From NCBI GenBank assembly GCA_934131695.1, contig CAKOZV010000003.1, forward strand, positions 1 to 64,000: a stretch of DNA of 64,000 bases, in the 5' to 3' direction. Under the pieces are notes generated by a model. It saw nothing but the letters and a program-made list of their open reading frames with translations. It did not search any database and had not been told where the DNA came from. Positions 27,789-37,104 of the stretch are shown piece by piece. The first letter of the stretch is position 1; the number at the start of each line of letters is the position of its first letter. This DNA comes from an uncultured Bacilli bacterium. GTDB taxonomy: Bacteria > Bacillota_I > Bacilli_A > RF39 > UBA660. A program made the position numbers and the translations under genes.

Positions 27789-29801
27789 ATGCAAGTCGAA
27801 AGTACAATAATTAGACAAAATTCGGTAGATGAACTAGTAGAGCTATTAGCTAAAGATATTAAAGAAATTAGTGATAAATATTCTTTCGCTTTTGACTCAA
27901 AAGATAGGGCAACTACTTTGATGAATTTATTTGTTAAGAAAAAGTATGCAAAAATTATAAAAAGTTCTAAGGAAGAAAAAATAGATTTTTATAAGGCCTT
28001 AGAAAATACAATGAATAATTATATTAAAAGCATTTTTGAAACAGAAAAAGATTACATAAAAGTATTTAATAATTATATGGATAAAAAAATAGGAGAAACT
28101 ACTGACTATAGACAGATTCACTATGAATTAAGAGAAATAGTGGATTTCTTTGCAACTATCAATTATCAACCATCAGAAATTATATCAATAGCTCTTTTAG
28201 AAAATAATTCAAAATTTTCTGATATGGTAGGAAGAGTAGTAAAAAGGTTTGATAAGAAAATAGCACAATCAAATATTGAAGATATTTTTCCTAATTCTAC
28301 AATGCTATCGTTTGTATCAGCATATGCCTATCTAAATAATATTGAGTTGAAAACTAAAGAAAAAATAGAGGATGAAACTTCCCATATACCAGAGAATGAG
28401 ACTTATGTAGATGATGATGTAACTTTATATATTAGAAGTTTACCACCTGCATTATCACTAGATAAGGGAAGAAGTTTGTTTTCTTCAATGAAAGAAGGAG
28501 ATTTGGAAACTAGAAATAGGTTAGTAGAGGGAAATTTAAGATTAGTAGTTTCTATTGCTAAACATTATGTCAATCAGGGTGTAGAATTTTTAGATTTGAT
28601 TCAAGCAGGAAATCTTGGATTAATTACTGCAGTTGAAAAATTTGACTATGAAAAAGGATGTGCTTTTTCCACATATGCAAATTGGTGGATAAAACAATAT
28701 ATTTCAAGAAGTATTATGAATAATGGAAGAACGGTTAGAATACCAGCTCATGTTTACGAAAGACTAGCTAAATATAATACAGTTTATGCTAAATTGTCTA
28801 AAAAAATTAATAGAGAACCAACACCAGAAGAAATGGCAAAAGAGATGAATCTTACAAACGATCAAATATATAATCTTATGTTAGCAAATGCCAGAATGGT
28901 AAGTTTGGATGAACCGATAACAAGTGAAAGTGATACTACCCTTACTGAATTTCTAGTGGCAGATGATTTAAGTCCAGAGGAAGAATATGAGAAAAAATCT
29001 TTAGCAAAAGATATATCTGATTTACTTAATAGTGGTTTAATTAAAAAACGTGATATTGAAATTTTAAAACTACGTAATGGATTTTATAACAATAGAAGAT
29101 ATACTTTAAAAGAAATAGCTAAAATTTTTAATCTTTCCAGTGAACGTATTCGTCAAATAGAAGAAAAGTCATATGAAGACTTAAAGAATTCCAGTTATTC
29201 TAAAAATGTAGTTGAATATCTAGATAACGCCGATATTATTAAAAAAAGAATTGCAAACGAACTAAAAGAGAAAAGAGAAAAACAAGAAGCAGATAAAAAT
29301 AGAATTAATGGTGAAAAAATAACAGATGTCAAAAAAATATATACTCGTTTAAACGGTTATACAAAAGAAGAAATAGCAAAAGTTATAACATCTTTATCAA
29401 CAGAAAATATAGAGGCAATATATGATGTGTTTGGTCACAGATTAGAAAAACTTTGTTATAGAAGTACTTCCTTAGAAGCTAATAGAGAAAAGGTTAAGAG
29501 ACAAGTTATTGATATTATTGAAGATAAATTAACTACTGATTATATAAGAGTAATTAATTATTATAAAAACTGTAGTGGTATACATTTTGACTATGATTCG
29601 GTAGAAAATCCTGATACTTTTGAAGAGTTAGGTTATAATATTAATGAATTAAAATGCAGTCAAAATTTTATAAGAAAATCTTTACGGGCTACTATACCAG
29701 AAAGTACTAGTAATAATAATTTAAATGGTAGAAAATTATCAGATGCACATAAATCTTTAAGTGGTAGAAAAAGTCAACCAAAGATATTAATATACAAATA
29801 A
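27789..29801 (+). CDS. Large divergent sigma-70 family protein, paralogue 3
   Basis: The 670-residue protein is closest to paralogue 2. The shared N-terminal domain (~1-190) is followed by sigma region 2 ([20 protein letters not shown] and [19 protein letters not shown]), region 3 ([11 protein letters not shown]) and region 4 ([28 protein letters not shown]). The C-terminal extension has one degenerate module [17 protein letters not shown] and ends QPKILIYK. In region 4.2 the usual Arg before Glu is Ser, so -35 recognition is likely altered. AGGAGGT precedes the ATG. It may be an alternative sigma factor or a regulator that competes with SigA. Confidence 0.8.
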   Translation: MQVESTIIRQNSVDELVELLAKDIKEISDKYSFAFDSKDRATTLMNLFVKKKYAKIIKSSKEEKIDFYKALENTMNNYIKSIFETEKDYIKVFNNYMDKKIGETTDYRQIHYELREIVDFFATINYQPSEIISIALLENNSKFSDMVGRVVKRFDKKIAQSNIEDIFPNSTMLSFVSAYAYLNNIELKTKEKIEDETSHIPENETYVDDDVTLYIRSLPPALSLDKGRSLFSSMKEGDLETRNRLVEGNLRLVVSIAKHYVNQGVEFLDLIQAGNLGLITAVEKFDYEKGCAFSTYANWWIKQYISRSIMNNGRTVRIPAHVYERLAKYNTVYAKLSKKINREPTPEEMAKEMNLTNDQIYNLMLANARMVSLDEPITSESDTTLTEFLVADDLSPEEEYEKKSLAKDISDLLNSGLIKKRDIEILKLRNGFYNNRRYTLKEIAKIFNLSSERIRQIEEKSYEDLKNSSYSKNVVEYLDNADIIKKRIANELKEKREKQEADKNRINGEKITDVKKIYTRLNGYTKEEIAKVITSLSTENIEAIYDVFGHRLEKLCYRSTSLEANREKVKRQVIDIIEDKLTTDYIRVINYYKNCSGIHFDYDSVENPDTFEELGYNINELKCSQNFIRKSLRATIPESTSNNNLNGRKLSDAHKSLSGRKSQPKILIYK

Positions 29802-29827
29802 GAAGATTAATAAAATTCTTCTTTTTT
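29800..29827 (+). terminator. Terminator after sigma paralogue 3
   Basis: AAGAAG pairs with CTTCTT around an A/T-rich loop and is followed by TTTTCTT. The short stem makes this moderately strong. Confidence 0.6.
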
Positions 29828-29828
29828 C

Positions 29829-29878
29829 TTGACTTAAAATTTAATTATGGTATTATATTAATTGATAATAATTATCAA
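29829..29878 (+). promoter_or_regulatory. Promoter and Fur/PerR operator of perR-rbr
   Basis: TTGACT (29829-29834) is followed by TATTAT 16 bp later. The operator at 29862-29878 reads TTGATAATAATTATCAA, which contains a perfect 7-1-7 inverted repeat TGATAAT-N-ATTATCA. It lies at the expected transcription start, so the downstream regulator probably represses its own operon. Confidence 0.8.
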
Positions 29879-29892
29879 TAAGGACTGATTTA

Positions 29893-30273
29893 ATGGAAAG
29901 ACTAACTAAACAAAAACAACTTATTTATGAAGTGTTAAAAGAATGCCATCTACATCCGACACTATTAGAACTCTCTAACTTAGTAAAAGAAAAAGATTCT
30001 AGTATTGGTCAAGCAACCGTTTATCGAACTATTAATAAGTTAGTGGAAAAAGGGGAAGTAGCAAAACTAGTATCGATTGATCATAATTATCGCTATGATG
30101 TTAGTAAAGATCATTATCATTTTCAGTGTACTAACTGTGGCGTAATAGAAGATATATTTTATAATAGTGAAGAATTAGAAAAAGTAAAAAGGTTATTTAG
30201 AAATAAAAACATCAATAGTATTGATTTAATAGGTTATGGTCTTTGCAAAAAGTGTTCTAAAGATAATTGTTAA
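29893..30273 (+). CDS. perR: Fur-family metal-dependent repressor, PerR type
   Basis: The 126-residue protein has a winged helix with HPTLLELS and QATVYRTINKLVEKGEV, then the metal-binding region YRYDVSKDHYHFQC, and structural zinc Cys pairs CTNCG and CKKC. An Asp in YRYD takes the place where PerR has Asp85 and Fur has Glu. Together with the DHYH motif this favours the peroxide-sensing PerR over Fur. It sits behind its own operator and directly before a rubrerythrin gene, a classic PerR target. AAGGA precedes the ATG. Confidence 0.82.
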   Translation: MERLTKQKQLIYEVLKECHLHPTLLELSNLVKEKDSSIGQATVYRTINKLVEKGEVAKLVSIDHNYRYDVSKDHYHFQCTNCGVIEDIFYNSEELEKVKRLFRNKNINSIDLIGYGLCKKCSKDNC

Positions 30274-30290
30274 GAGAAAGAAGGTATATA

Positions 30291-30833
30291 ATGGAACTAA
30301 AAGGAAGTAAAACAGAACAAAATTTAATGACTGCTTTTGCAGGAGAAAGTCAAGCAAGAAATAAGTATACTTATTATGCTTCAAAAGCTAGAAAAGATGG
30401 ATATGAACAAATAGCAGCTATCTTTGAAGAAACAGCTAATAATGAAAAGGAGCATGCAAAACTTTGGTTTAAACAGTTACATGGAGGAGAAATTCCTGAT
30501 ACACTTACAAATCTAGAAGATGCTGCTGCTGGGGAAAACTACGAATGGACAGAAATGTATAAAGAGTTTGCTGAAGTTGCTCGTGAAGAAGGATTTGATA
30601 GAATTGCATACCTGTTTGAAAGTGTTGGTAAAATAGAAGCTGAACATGAAAAGAGATATTTAACATTACTTAAAAATGTTAAAGATGATAAAGTATTCCA
30701 TAAAGATGGTGATAAGTTATGGATTTGCCGTAATTGTGGTCATGTATATATTGGAAAAGATGCCTTAGATGTATGTCCAGTATGTAATCATAAACAAAGT
30801 TTTATGGAAGTAAAAGCTGATAATTATGAATAA
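30291..30833 (+). CDS. rbr: Rubrerythrin
   Basis: Rubrerythrin reduces hydrogen peroxide in the cytoplasm using a di-iron centre and a rubredoxin-like iron. The ferritin-like domain shows Glu ligands in AFAGESQARNKY, ETANNEKEHAKLW and VGKIEAEHEKRY. The C-terminal rubredoxin knuckles are CRNCGH and CPVC. The start at 30291 is chosen for the GAAGG site 7-11 bases upstream. It is 17 bases after perR in one operon, consistent with peroxide-induced expression in an anaerobe. Length (180 aa) is usual. Confidence 0.95.
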   Translation: MELKGSKTEQNLMTAFAGESQARNKYTYYASKARKDGYEQIAAIFEETANNEKEHAKLWFKQLHGGEIPDTLTNLEDAAAGENYEWTEMYKEFAEVAREEGFDRIAYLFESVGKIEAEHEKRYLTLLKNVKDDKVFHKDGDKLWICRNCGHVYIGKDALDVCPVCNHKQSFMEVKADNYE

Positions 30834-30836
30834 TAG

Positions 30837-30874
30837 AAAAGAGTAAATAGTTAATACTAATCATTTACTCTTTT
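30837..30874. terminator. Bidirectional terminator between rbr and the DUF3419 remnant
   Basis: A 12-bp stem AAAAGAGTAAAT/ATTTACTCTTTT has T runs on both strands. It serves the converging units. Confidence 0.85.
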
Positions 30875-31686
30875 TCTTTGTGTATATCATTACACCGGCA
30901 TTATTATCAAAACTGTGAAAACTACAGTTAGGAAAGTAATCTTGTTTTTCTTTAAATAGTTTAATTTTATAAAGATAAGTTAAAGCTTCACCATTGTCTA
31001 TTAGAGGAAGAGTTTCTAACATCTCTTTGTATTTATCAAGATCATTGTAATATATAATTGAAGATAAATTTATAAAATCATAGGAAGTGTCTAACTTTTT
31101 AGCTAATGAGAAGATATCACCAGTTACATATTTTAGATTAACTTGTTGAATATTATCCTTTAATCTTTGATACTTTTCTTCACTTTGTAAGTATATATTT
31201 CTTTCAATAATATTTTTAGGATAAACAATTTCATTAGAAAATAGGGTAGAAGCAGTTATTTCACTAAAATCAAAGAAATTAAGTAAGCTATCCCAAAATT
31301 CTTTAGCATCTTTTTCTAACATTGGATGAATATATCATCAAACTTCTCATCGTCAATATCACCATAGATAAAATTTATGTAATCTCCTAATCCAAGAGTA
31401 TTTAAAGCGCAATTTGTAATTCTAAATAGTATTTAGGAAAAGTACTTATATCAAAGCCAGTTATATTTTTATTTCCTTCATAAATAGTATCTAGTATTTG
31501 ATTACCTGATGCAATGATAGATAAAATGTTTTCTCTATTTTTTAGATAACTTTGATATTTATCAATTTGTTCGTTAGTAGTTCTATAAATAAATGAATTC
31601 TCATGATAAGGAGTATTAGAAACTAAATTTGAACTATTATTAATACTAACTATTTTTTGTGCTTTTTCTATATCAGTTTTTACCAT
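30861..31686 (-). pseudogene. Frameshifted DUF3419/BtaA-like methyltransferase-fold gene
   Basis: Three reading frames join into one recognisable protein. The first piece (31686-31402) contains NILSIIASGNQILDTI and TGFDISTFPKYYLELQIAL, which match the SAM-binding start of DUF3419 proteins. The second piece (~31400-31321) continues in a shifted frame as LGLGDYINFIYGDIDDEKF. The third (31322-30861) continues in yet another frame as KDAKEFWDSLLNFFD and ends normally. Related BtaA proteins transfer 3-amino-3-carboxypropyl groups in betaine-lipid synthesis. Two frameshifts within ~85 bases disable it, unless they are sequencing errors. The family call is by motif memory. Confidence 0.65.
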
Positions 31687-31726
31687 ATAAACACCTCTTT
31701 AATTGTGCTATATTATACTACAAAAT

Positions 31727-31749
31727 AAAAAATCCATAAAGGATTTTTT
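31727..31749 (-). terminator. Terminator of the LCP gene
   Basis: A 9-bp stem AAAAAATCC/GGATTTTTT with a 5-base loop ends in a T run on the minus strand, just beyond the stop codon. Confidence 0.8.
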
Positions 31750-31757
31750 TGTAAAAT

Positions 31758-33791
31758 TTATTCAGATGGGGCTTTATCTTCTTCAGTAGTAGTTTCTCCG
31801 CCACTATTACCACCATCACCAGAACCACCATTACCTTGGTCACCACTATTTCCACCAGAGTTATCTTCACCAGTATCTACAGTATTATCACCACTGTTAC
31901 TAGTTTTATCACTAGTAGTTGTATCTTTAGTAGTAGTTTTATTATCAGTTGTAGTAGAGGAGTTGCTAGTAGTAGTAGAACCACCTGATAGGGTAAGAAC
32001 AACAGAACCTCTTATTAAATCAGCTCTTTTATTAGCTGGATAACTTTGAGCAATAACGTGTCCTGATGTTCCTTTGAATGTTACTCTAACACCATTTCTT
32101 GAAGCCCAAGCTTGGGCAGCCGCTTGACTGTCTCCTATGAAATTAGGTAAAAGAGTATAAGTAAATGCTGTTTTATATGGACCAGCACCAGTAACTGTTT
32201 TTTCATAAGGAGTATTGATAGAGAAAGAAAACTCTTTAATCATAGTAGGATTTTTCTTACCAAGGTTAACTTTCATAGCATTAATAATATCTTTTCTACT
32301 TTCCTTATTAGGAATATAATCCCATAAAACTAATCTGCTTCGCTCATCATAAATCATTTGACCAGAGCCTGCTAAGAATAATTGTTCAATATTAATCAAA
32401 TCAGCATCATCTTTTTGTAGAGCATTAGTAGTTATATCTTTAGCAATATCATAGAAAGATAAAATCTGTTTAGTAGTAAAGTTAGTATCTAAGTTATTAG
32501 AAATAGTATCTAAAACTCCCATAACTTGACTAACACTAGACATATCTTTAACCTTATTAATAATACCTTGAATAACAATTTGTTGATTAAGTCCACGGTC
32601 TAAATCACCATTAGCTAGTTGTTTTCTGTTTCGGGCAAGAACTAGAGCTTGTTCACCATTTAGATGTTGATTACCTTCTTTAATACAAACATAACCTTCA
32701 CGATTAGAATCATCAGTACATAAGTCTTGTGGTACTTCAACATCAATTCCTCCTAAAGTATTAACAAGTGAAACTAGTCCACGGAAATTAATTTTGGCAT
32801 AATAATCAATTTTAACATCAAAGTAATTTTCAATAGTACTCATCATACAGTCAGTTCCATAAGCAGCCGCATGAGTAATTTTATTTTCAGGAGTACCACT
32901 CCAACAAGCAATTGGTACATAACTATCTCTTGGAATAGAAAGCATTGTCGCATTTAAAGTCTTAGGATTAAAAGTAATTAATATCAATGAGTCACCATTA
33001 GCTACTGTATTTTTAGATAAACCTTCATCAGTAGAGTCAACACCCATTAACAATATAGTAAATGGCTCACTTATACTTTTACCAGTAGAAGCGGTTTCTC
33101 TTTTACTAGTAGAACTCTTTAGCATCTTTTTCTCTTTGGTATAAATAATCTTAGTATCTGTTGCTATATCTTGATAAATTTCAATACTTTGAAACAAACT
33201 AGGGTAGTTAGTAGTAATAAACATTGCATCAATTGTACCATCATATAAATCAGCAATCATAGCATTATAGTCATCATACTTTTTAATCTTATTATCATCA
33301 TCTAATTTATTTTCTTTAATAATTATTCTTGGAATAAGATAACCATCAGGAGATGTTTTATCATTAAGTAGACCAATCTTGGCATCCTTGACATCATCAA
33401 TTTTATTCATACTATTATTAGACATAGTAATTAAACTACTAGAATAAGTAACATAAGTCTTATTAACATTTTCTAACTTACCGTATAAATACATTATAAC
33501 TACTCCAATAAATAGACTTAGTAGTAAATAAAGTATCAAGAAGAAAGTAAGTAGTTTGGCTTTATTTTCCTTCTTCTTTCTTTTCTTTTTCATCTTCAAG
33601 AAGAAAATTAAATCAATTAGTAGAAATACGCCAATAACTACATATCTAATAACTTCTTCTACCGGTCCTAATAAAAGTATTTCGTAAATAGCAAAGAAGT
33701 TTGCAAGTATCGTAATTAAAGTAAGGATAAATAACCATAGACGATACTTTTTCTTCTTTTTCTTTTTTTCTTTTTTCTCATCTTTTTCCAT
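31758..33791 (-). CDS. LytR-CpsA-Psr (LCP) family protein with PASTA-like C-terminus
   Basis: LCP proteins attach teichoic acids or capsular polymers to peptidoglycan outside the membrane. This 677-residue member has a Lys-rich cytosolic N-terminus and three membrane helices within the first ~115 residues. Residues ~130-225 look like a solute-binding-type domain (GYLIPRI, DGTIDAMFITTNYPSLF). The LCP catalytic domain follows, with LMGVDS, NGDSLILITFNP, SIPRDSYV, INFRGLVSLVNTLGGI and RNRKQL. Near the C-terminus one PASTA-like domain (GHVIAQSYPANKRADL) precedes a low-complexity Thr/Ser/Asp/Gly tail. The start at 33791 is chosen because GGAGGAAGAG precedes the ATG. It is transcribed alone from a strong divergent promoter. 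Confidence 0.88.
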   Translation of the reverse strand: MEKDEKKEKKKKKKKYRLWLFILTLITILANFFAIYEILLLGPVEEVIRYVVIGVFLLIDLIFFLKMKKKRKKKENKAKLLTFFLILYLLLSLFIGVVIMYLYGKLENVNKTYVTYSSSLITMSNNSMNKIDDVKDAKIGLLNDKTSPDGYLIPRIIIKENKLDDDNKIKKYDDYNAMIADLYDGTIDAMFITTNYPSLFQSIEIYQDIATDTKIIYTKEKKMLKSSTSKRETASTGKSISEPFTILLMGVDSTDEGLSKNTVANGDSLILITFNPKTLNATMLSIPRDSYVPIACWSGTPENKITHAAAYGTDCMMSTIENYFDVKIDYYAKINFRGLVSLVNTLGGIDVEVPQDLCTDDSNREGYVCIKEGNQHLNGEQALVLARNRKQLANGDLDRGLNQQIVIQGIINKVKDMSSVSQVMGVLDTISNNLDTNFTTKQILSFYDIAKDITTNALQKDDADLINIEQLFLAGSGQMIYDERSRLVLWDYIPNKESRKDIINAMKVNLGKKNPTMIKEFSFSINTPYEKTVTGAGPYKTAFTYTLLPNFIGDSQAAAQAWASRNGVRVTFKGTSGHVIAQSYPANKRADLIRGSVVLTLSGGSTTTSNSSTTTDNKTTTKDTTTSDKTSNSGDNTVDTGEDNSGGNSGDQGNGGSGDGGNSGGETTTEEDKAPSE

Positions 33792-33818
33792 AAACTCTTC
33801 CTCCACTTATACCTTATC

Positions 33819-33847
33819 ATTATAGCTAATTTTTTTATATCTTTCAA
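33819..33847 (-). promoter_or_regulatory. Sigma-A promoter of the LCP gene
   Basis: On the minus strand TTGAAA (33847-33842) and a perfect TATAAT (33824-33819) are exactly 17 bp apart, with the GGAGG site just downstream. Confidence 0.8.
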
Positions 33848-33962
33848 TCTTCCTAGCTAAATAACAGTAAAATCTAGTGTAAAGTGTTAATTAATTAAGT
33901 CTAAATAAGACAAATATTGTCGATTTAATGGTATAATTTAGATACTAGGGGAGGTGGCTTTT

Positions 33963-35768
33963 ATGCCAAAGAAAACTTTATTTGGTCTTATTACTTTAGC
34001 TATATTTTTTATGATGCCTACTGTATATGCCAAGGAATATATTGTTTTAAACACTCCAAAAGCTTTTAAAGATAGTCCATCAGGTTCAAGAATTACATCT
34101 GTTGGTGATGAAGGAGTTTTACCGACTCTTAGCAAAGTAGTGGTAGTTGAAAAAACTAATAAGAGTGGTTATGGTTGCAGATCACCTTGGTATAAGGTCT
34201 CTTATCAAGATGTAACCGGTTATATTTGTTCAAGTGATCAAGCAGTAATAGAAGAAAGTGATGTTAACTTAGAAGCTGACTTTGAAAAAGAAATGCTAGC
34301 AAAAGGGTTTAATGAAAGTTATTTATCAGCCCTTAAAAACCTACATGAAAAGCATCCTAACTGGATTTTTAATGCTCTTAAGACTAATCTAGATTATAAT
34401 GAAGCGATAAGAAATGAAACGATTGGCGAGATATCACTAGTAAACGGAAGCGATGAGTCACTAAGAAAAAAAGATGATAATGGTAACTTTATTGAATCAG
34501 TTAAAGAAAAAGGTTGGTATCAAGCAAGTAGTAGTGCTGTTGGCTACTATATGGACCCTAGAAACTTTTTAACTGATGAAGGAATCTTTATGTTTGAAAA
34601 CTTACAATATAATAAAACTATTCAAACAACAGATACAGTTAAGAGTATAATCTCTAATACTTTTATGGATAGTGATGAATATTTAAACTATTTCATGAGG
34701 GCTGCCGAAAAGTCAGGAGCAAGTCCTACCTATCTTGCTAGTAGAGTAAGACAAGAAAAAGGAGCTAGTGGTTCAACGGGAGTAGATGGAGCAAAATTTA
34801 CTTTCTCAAAAGATAATGAATGTATAAATCGTTATCGTAATAGTGATAACTGGACTATTCTAAATAACTGTGGAACGGATACATCTTATAGTGGTATATA
34901 TAATTTCTATAATATTGGAGCATATGGAAGCTATCAAAGTCCGGTAATTAGAGGACTAATCTGGGCAAATGGTGGGTATGATGCTAGTGTAACTAGTTAT
35001 ATGCGACCATGGGATAGTAAGGAAAAAGCTATTATTGGGGGAGCATTATATATTGTTAATGGCTATATAAGTGCTAACCAACATACTTTATACCTTCAAA
35101 AGTTCAATGTAAGTCCTAATGCTTTAAACTCAACTTATACCCATCAATATATGTCTAATATAAAAGCCCCTGCTAGTGAAGCTTTAACTATGTATAAAGG
35201 TTATAAGAATAATGACTTATTAGATAAAACTTATGAATTTTTAATACCAGTTTATGAAAATATGCCAGGAGTTAGTGAAACACCAAAGACTGATGATGAT
35301 AAGAAAGAGGAAATTCCAGAAGTTCCTGTTATTGCTATAAATGAAGCAATTGTAGCTAGTGGCTATCACTTGACTAATAATTATCTATCAGGAATAGAGG
35401 TTAACACCTCAAAAACTAATCTCGAAAATAAACTTAAAACTATCTATAATGGATTAACAGTAACTAGTCTAAAAGATAAATATGGTAATAATAAAAATGA
35501 TGCTTTAGCAACAGGAGATGTAGTTACAATTTCTAATTCTAAAGATACTAAAGAATATAAAGTAGTTATTTATGGAGATAATAATGGTGATGGCAATACT
35601 AGTATTATAGATTTATTAAGATGTCAGAAATACTTACTAGGTAATAATAACTTAAGTGATGCTGAACTAATCGCTAGTGATGTTGATAGAGATGGTTTAA
35701 TCACGGTAGTAGACCTTTTAAGAATTCAAAAAAGTTTATTAGGATATAGTAAAATAGAACAGAAATGA
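33963..35768 (+). CDS. Secreted N-acetylglucosaminidase-like cell-wall hydrolase with SH3-like and dockerin domains
   Basis: The 601-residue protein starts with a signal peptide ending near PTVYAKE (~25). An SH3-like domain (~25-100) with WYKVSYQDVTGYI follows. A large domain (~110-420) resembles the endo-beta-N-acetylglucosaminidase (LytB/Auto-type, GH73-like) family, with HPNWIF, DPRNFL, ASRVRQEKGASG and YNFYNIGAYGS. The Glu in RQEKG is a good catalytic candidate. The last ~65 residues form a type I dockerin: two calcium-loop repeats, DNNGDGNTSIIDLLR and DVDRDGLITVVDLLR, each followed by LLG. The start uses GGGGAGG 8 bases upstream. The next gene, 10 bases on, encodes a cohesin protein, the natural dockerin partner. 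Confidence 0.85.
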   Translation: MPKKTLFGLITLAIFFMMPTVYAKEYIVLNTPKAFKDSPSGSRITSVGDEGVLPTLSKVVVVEKTNKSGYGCRSPWYKVSYQDVTGYICSSDQAVIEESDVNLEADFEKEMLAKGFNESYLSALKNLHEKHPNWIFNALKTNLDYNEAIRNETIGEISLVNGSDESLRKKDDNGNFIESVKEKGWYQASSSAVGYYMDPRNFLTDEGIFMFENLQYNKTIQTTDTVKSIISNTFMDSDEYLNYFMRAAEKSGASPTYLASRVRQEKGASGSTGVDGAKFTFSKDNECINRYRNSDNWTILNNCGTDTSYSGIYNFYNIGAYGSYQSPVIRGLIWANGGYDASVTSYMRPWDSKEKAIIGGALYIVNGYISANQHTLYLQKFNVSPNALNSTYTHQYMSNIKAPASEALTMYKGYKNNDLLDKTYEFLIPVYENMPGVSETPKTDDDKKEEIPEVPVIAINEAIVASGYHLTNNYLSGIEVNTSKTNLENKLKTIYNGLTVTSLKDKYGNNKNDALATGDVVTISNSKDTKEYKVVIYGDNNGDGNTSIIDLLRCQKYLLGNNNLSDAELIASDVDRDGLITVVDLLRIQKSLLGYSKIEQK

Positions 35769-35778
35769 GATGATTTAA

Positions 35779-37104
35779 ATGACTAAAAAGAAAATATTTA
35801 TTTTCTTCCTTCTTTCCTTTTTCTTTTTTTGTGGTATAGATAATGTCTTTGCTGCTAGTATTAGTGTAGCAGGTACTACTAGTGAAGGAGTAGTAGGAGG
35901 AAATGTAACAGTTAATGTAACAGTTAATGAACCATCAGGCCTTGGAGCTTGGGAGTTTAATGTTTCCTATGATAGTAGTATATTAACTCTTACTAGTGGG
36001 GAGACTCATGTAGTTGATTATGTTCAAAGCCCAGGTCAAACTAGAAAGACTTATTCTTATAAGTTTACAGTAAAAAAAGAAGGTAGTGCCAATGTAGGAA
36101 TTGCTTCTTCTAACTTTGTTTCCTATGATGAAGCGACAAGGTCAGCTCCCAAAGACTCTACTACTATTAAATGTATTAAAAGAGAGACAATTGTAGCAAA
36201 CTATAGTAAGAATAATAATCTAGCAAGTCTTGGGGTAAAAGATTATCAAATATCACCAAGTTTCAATAAGAATGAACTTAACTATACTTTAGAAGTAGAA
36301 CATGATGTAGAAAAAATAACGATTGAAGGTAGTAAGGAAGATAGTAAAAGTAGTGTTACTGGTCTAGGTGAGAAAGAAGTACATGAAGGAGCTAATACCT
36401 TTGATATTGTAGTAACCGCTGAAAATGGTTCTACAAAGACTTATCACTTAACCGTAACTGTAAAAGAATTAGACCCCATTAACGTCAAAGTAGATAAAAA
36501 AGAAATGACTCTTATTCAAAAAGAAGAAGAACTAACAGGAAAAGTACCTAATCACTTTGAAAAGACTACTGTAAAAATAAATGGTAAAGACGTTTTAGCC
36601 TATCAAAATAAAGTCTTAAAACTAACAATAGTTGCTCTAAAAGATAGTAAAGGAAATATTAATTTCTATGAGTATAAAAATAATAACTATAAACTTTATA
36701 AACAACTAACTAGTGGTAATATCTCTATCCATATCCTTGATACTAAAGAAATACCTAAAGGATATAAACCTTATAAATTAAAAGTAGATAATAATGAGTA
36801 TCAAGCCTATAAACTAAATAAGAGTGATTCATTTTTCTTAATTTATGGAGAAAATGTTGAAACTGGTAAAAAAAGTTTATATAATTATGATGAGGTAGAA
36901 AAAACTATACAACGATATAATAAGGTAGAGGTTAAGAGTAGTAGTAACAGTAATGATAAATATCTTATTCTTGGACTACTAGGATTAGTTTTATTACTTC
37001 TTCTTATCTTACTAGGACTATTAGGCAGTAATAGAAAAAGTAGGAGTAAGAAAAAAATAAAGAAAAGAATTGGAGACAAATATAATGGAGAAGAAAAATT
37101 CTAA
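35779..37104 (+). CDS. Membrane-anchored cohesin-domain protein
   Basis: The 441-residue protein has a signal peptide (FFFFCGIDNVFA, to ~25). A cohesin-like domain (~28-145) shows GGNVTVNVTV, GLGAWEFNVSYDSSIL and a C-terminal strand. A cadherin-like beta-sandwich (PF12733 type, ~150-230) contains YQISPSFNKNELNYTLEV. A second extracellular region (~235-385) follows, then one membrane helix (~393-414) and a basic cytosolic tail. This is the plan of a cell-surface scaffoldin that would hold dockerin-bearing enzymes. It lies 10 bases after the dockerin-tailed hydrolase. Cohesin assignment rests on pattern and context, not on a profile search. Confidence 0.78.
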   Translation: MTKKKIFIFFLLSFFFFCGIDNVFAASISVAGTTSEGVVGGNVTVNVTVNEPSGLGAWEFNVSYDSSILTLTSGETHVVDYVQSPGQTRKTYSYKFTVKKEGSANVGIASSNFVSYDEATRSAPKDSTTIKCIKRETIVANYSKNNNLASLGVKDYQISPSFNKNELNYTLEVEHDVEKITIEGSKEDSKSSVTGLGEKEVHEGANTFDIVVTAENGSTKTYHLTVTVKELDPINVKVDKKEMTLIQKEEELTGKVPNHFEKTTVKINGKDVLAYQNKVLKLTIVALKDSKGNINFYEYKNNNYKLYKQLTSGNISIHILDTKEIPKGYKPYKLKVDNNEYQAYKLNKSDSFFLIYGENVETGKKSLYNYDEVEKTIQRYNKVEVKSSSNSNDKYLILGLLGLVLLLLLILLGLLGSNRKSRSKKKIKKRIGDKYNGEEKF

